This document shows positions 63,929-64,000 of a stretch of DNA of 64,000 nt, piece after piece. Location of the stretch: the NCBI RefSeq assembly GCF_009729555.1, contig NZ_WODC01000001.1, positions 620,001 to 684,000 on the forward strand, in the 5' to 3' direction. Position 1 is the stretch's first letter, and every line of letters starts with the position of its first letter. The stretch is from Pseudodesulfovibrio alkaliphilus (GTDB lineage: Bacteria > Desulfobacterota > Desulfovibrionia > Desulfovibrionales > Desulfovibrionaceae). The notes below the pieces were generated by a model. That model was given only the letters and a program-made list of their open reading frames with translations, had not been told where the DNA came from and searched no databases. The translations under genes were made by a program, and so were the position numbers.

Positions 63929-64000
63929 ATGTCAGGCAAAAACGCCACGGGCCTGTCCCGTCCCACGGGAATGTCCACCACCACCAAGCGGACCCTGGCC
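63929..64000 (+). CDS. Partial gene cut by the window end
   Basis: ATG 63929, 3 bases after the previous stop, with AAAAGGACT as ribosome binding site, opens a frame to the window edge (24 codons, MSGKNATGLSRPTGMSTTTK...). The rest lies outside. It continues the ferrosome-like operon; no function can be inferred. Confidence 0.6.
   Translation, partial: MSGKNATGLSRPTGMSTTTKRTLA

Overview
The window is about 64 kb of GC-rich chromosome. It suggests a sulfate-reducing deltaproteobacterium close to Desulfovibrio/Pseudodesulfovibrio. The support is inference from gene content: a Liv-type ABC cluster with two acyl-CoA ligases, a HesB-like protein that appears to read UGA as selenocysteine, bacterioferritin, a YeiH-type transporter, a c-heme sensor kinase, many chemoreceptor and two-component genes, and a terminal operon that resembles the ferrosome (fez) loci first described in Desulfovibrio magneticus. 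No rRNA, tRNA, CRISPR array, phage or insertion sequence was seen. Coding density is high and most intergenic gaps carry a clear terminator or promoter.

Layout. 1-3.9 kb: end of a probable DNA polymerase III delta gene, radC, acylphosphatase and lon on the plus strand. 4.0-7.8 kb: a minus-strand operon of three paralogous TPR proteins and one unknown protein. 8.1-9.7 kb: FmdB-like zinc ribbon, hemC, and a 65-residue protein behind a near-perfect sigma-28 promoter. 9.8-13.4 kb: cobT, a WcbI-like protein plus glycosyltransferase pair, and a small unknown protein. 13.4-15.1 kb: pyrR, a shikimate-kinase-like kinase and a cysteine-cluster protein. 15.3-16.1 kb: a tandem pair of HesB/IscA-like genes, the first with an in-frame UGA followed by a SECIS-like hairpin, the second with Cys at the same place.

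16.2-25.6 kb: CBS-ACT protein, livG, long-chain acyl-CoA ligase, livH, livM, substrate-binding lipoprotein, livF and a PaaK-like ligase, probably for uptake and CoA activation of a carboxylic acid. Two copies of an 84-85 bp repeat sit directly before the livF and paaK start codons and supply their ribosome binding sites. 25.8-30.9 kb: a tightly packed five-gene operon (ATPase/acyltransferase-like fusion, HisC-like aminotransferase, deaminase, SGNH hydrolase, GNAT-like protein) of unknown purpose. 31-35 kb: a sigma-54 response regulator and its c-heme sensor kinase. 35-38.4 kb: YeiH-family transporter with a small membrane partner, and bacterioferritin. 38.5-42.7 kb: glutamine synthetase, universal stress protein, sugar-lipid glycosylation genes and a Cys-rich small protein.

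42.8-54.7 kb: two chemoreceptors with CheR-type tail pentapeptides, ilvD, an HD-GYP phosphodiesterase behind a Fur-like box, and a phosphate locus (PhoR, Pit, DUF47). The phosphate locus is divergent from the second chemoreceptor across an array of Pho-box-like repeats. MscS and an RRM protein follow. 55-59.4 kb: a fused CobD-CobQ protein and catalase. 59.8-64 kb: P-type ATPase, HMA-like protein, and three small proteins with hydrophobic segments, running off the end of the window. A Fur-like box precedes this operon, which is the strongest candidate here for an unusual iron organelle system.
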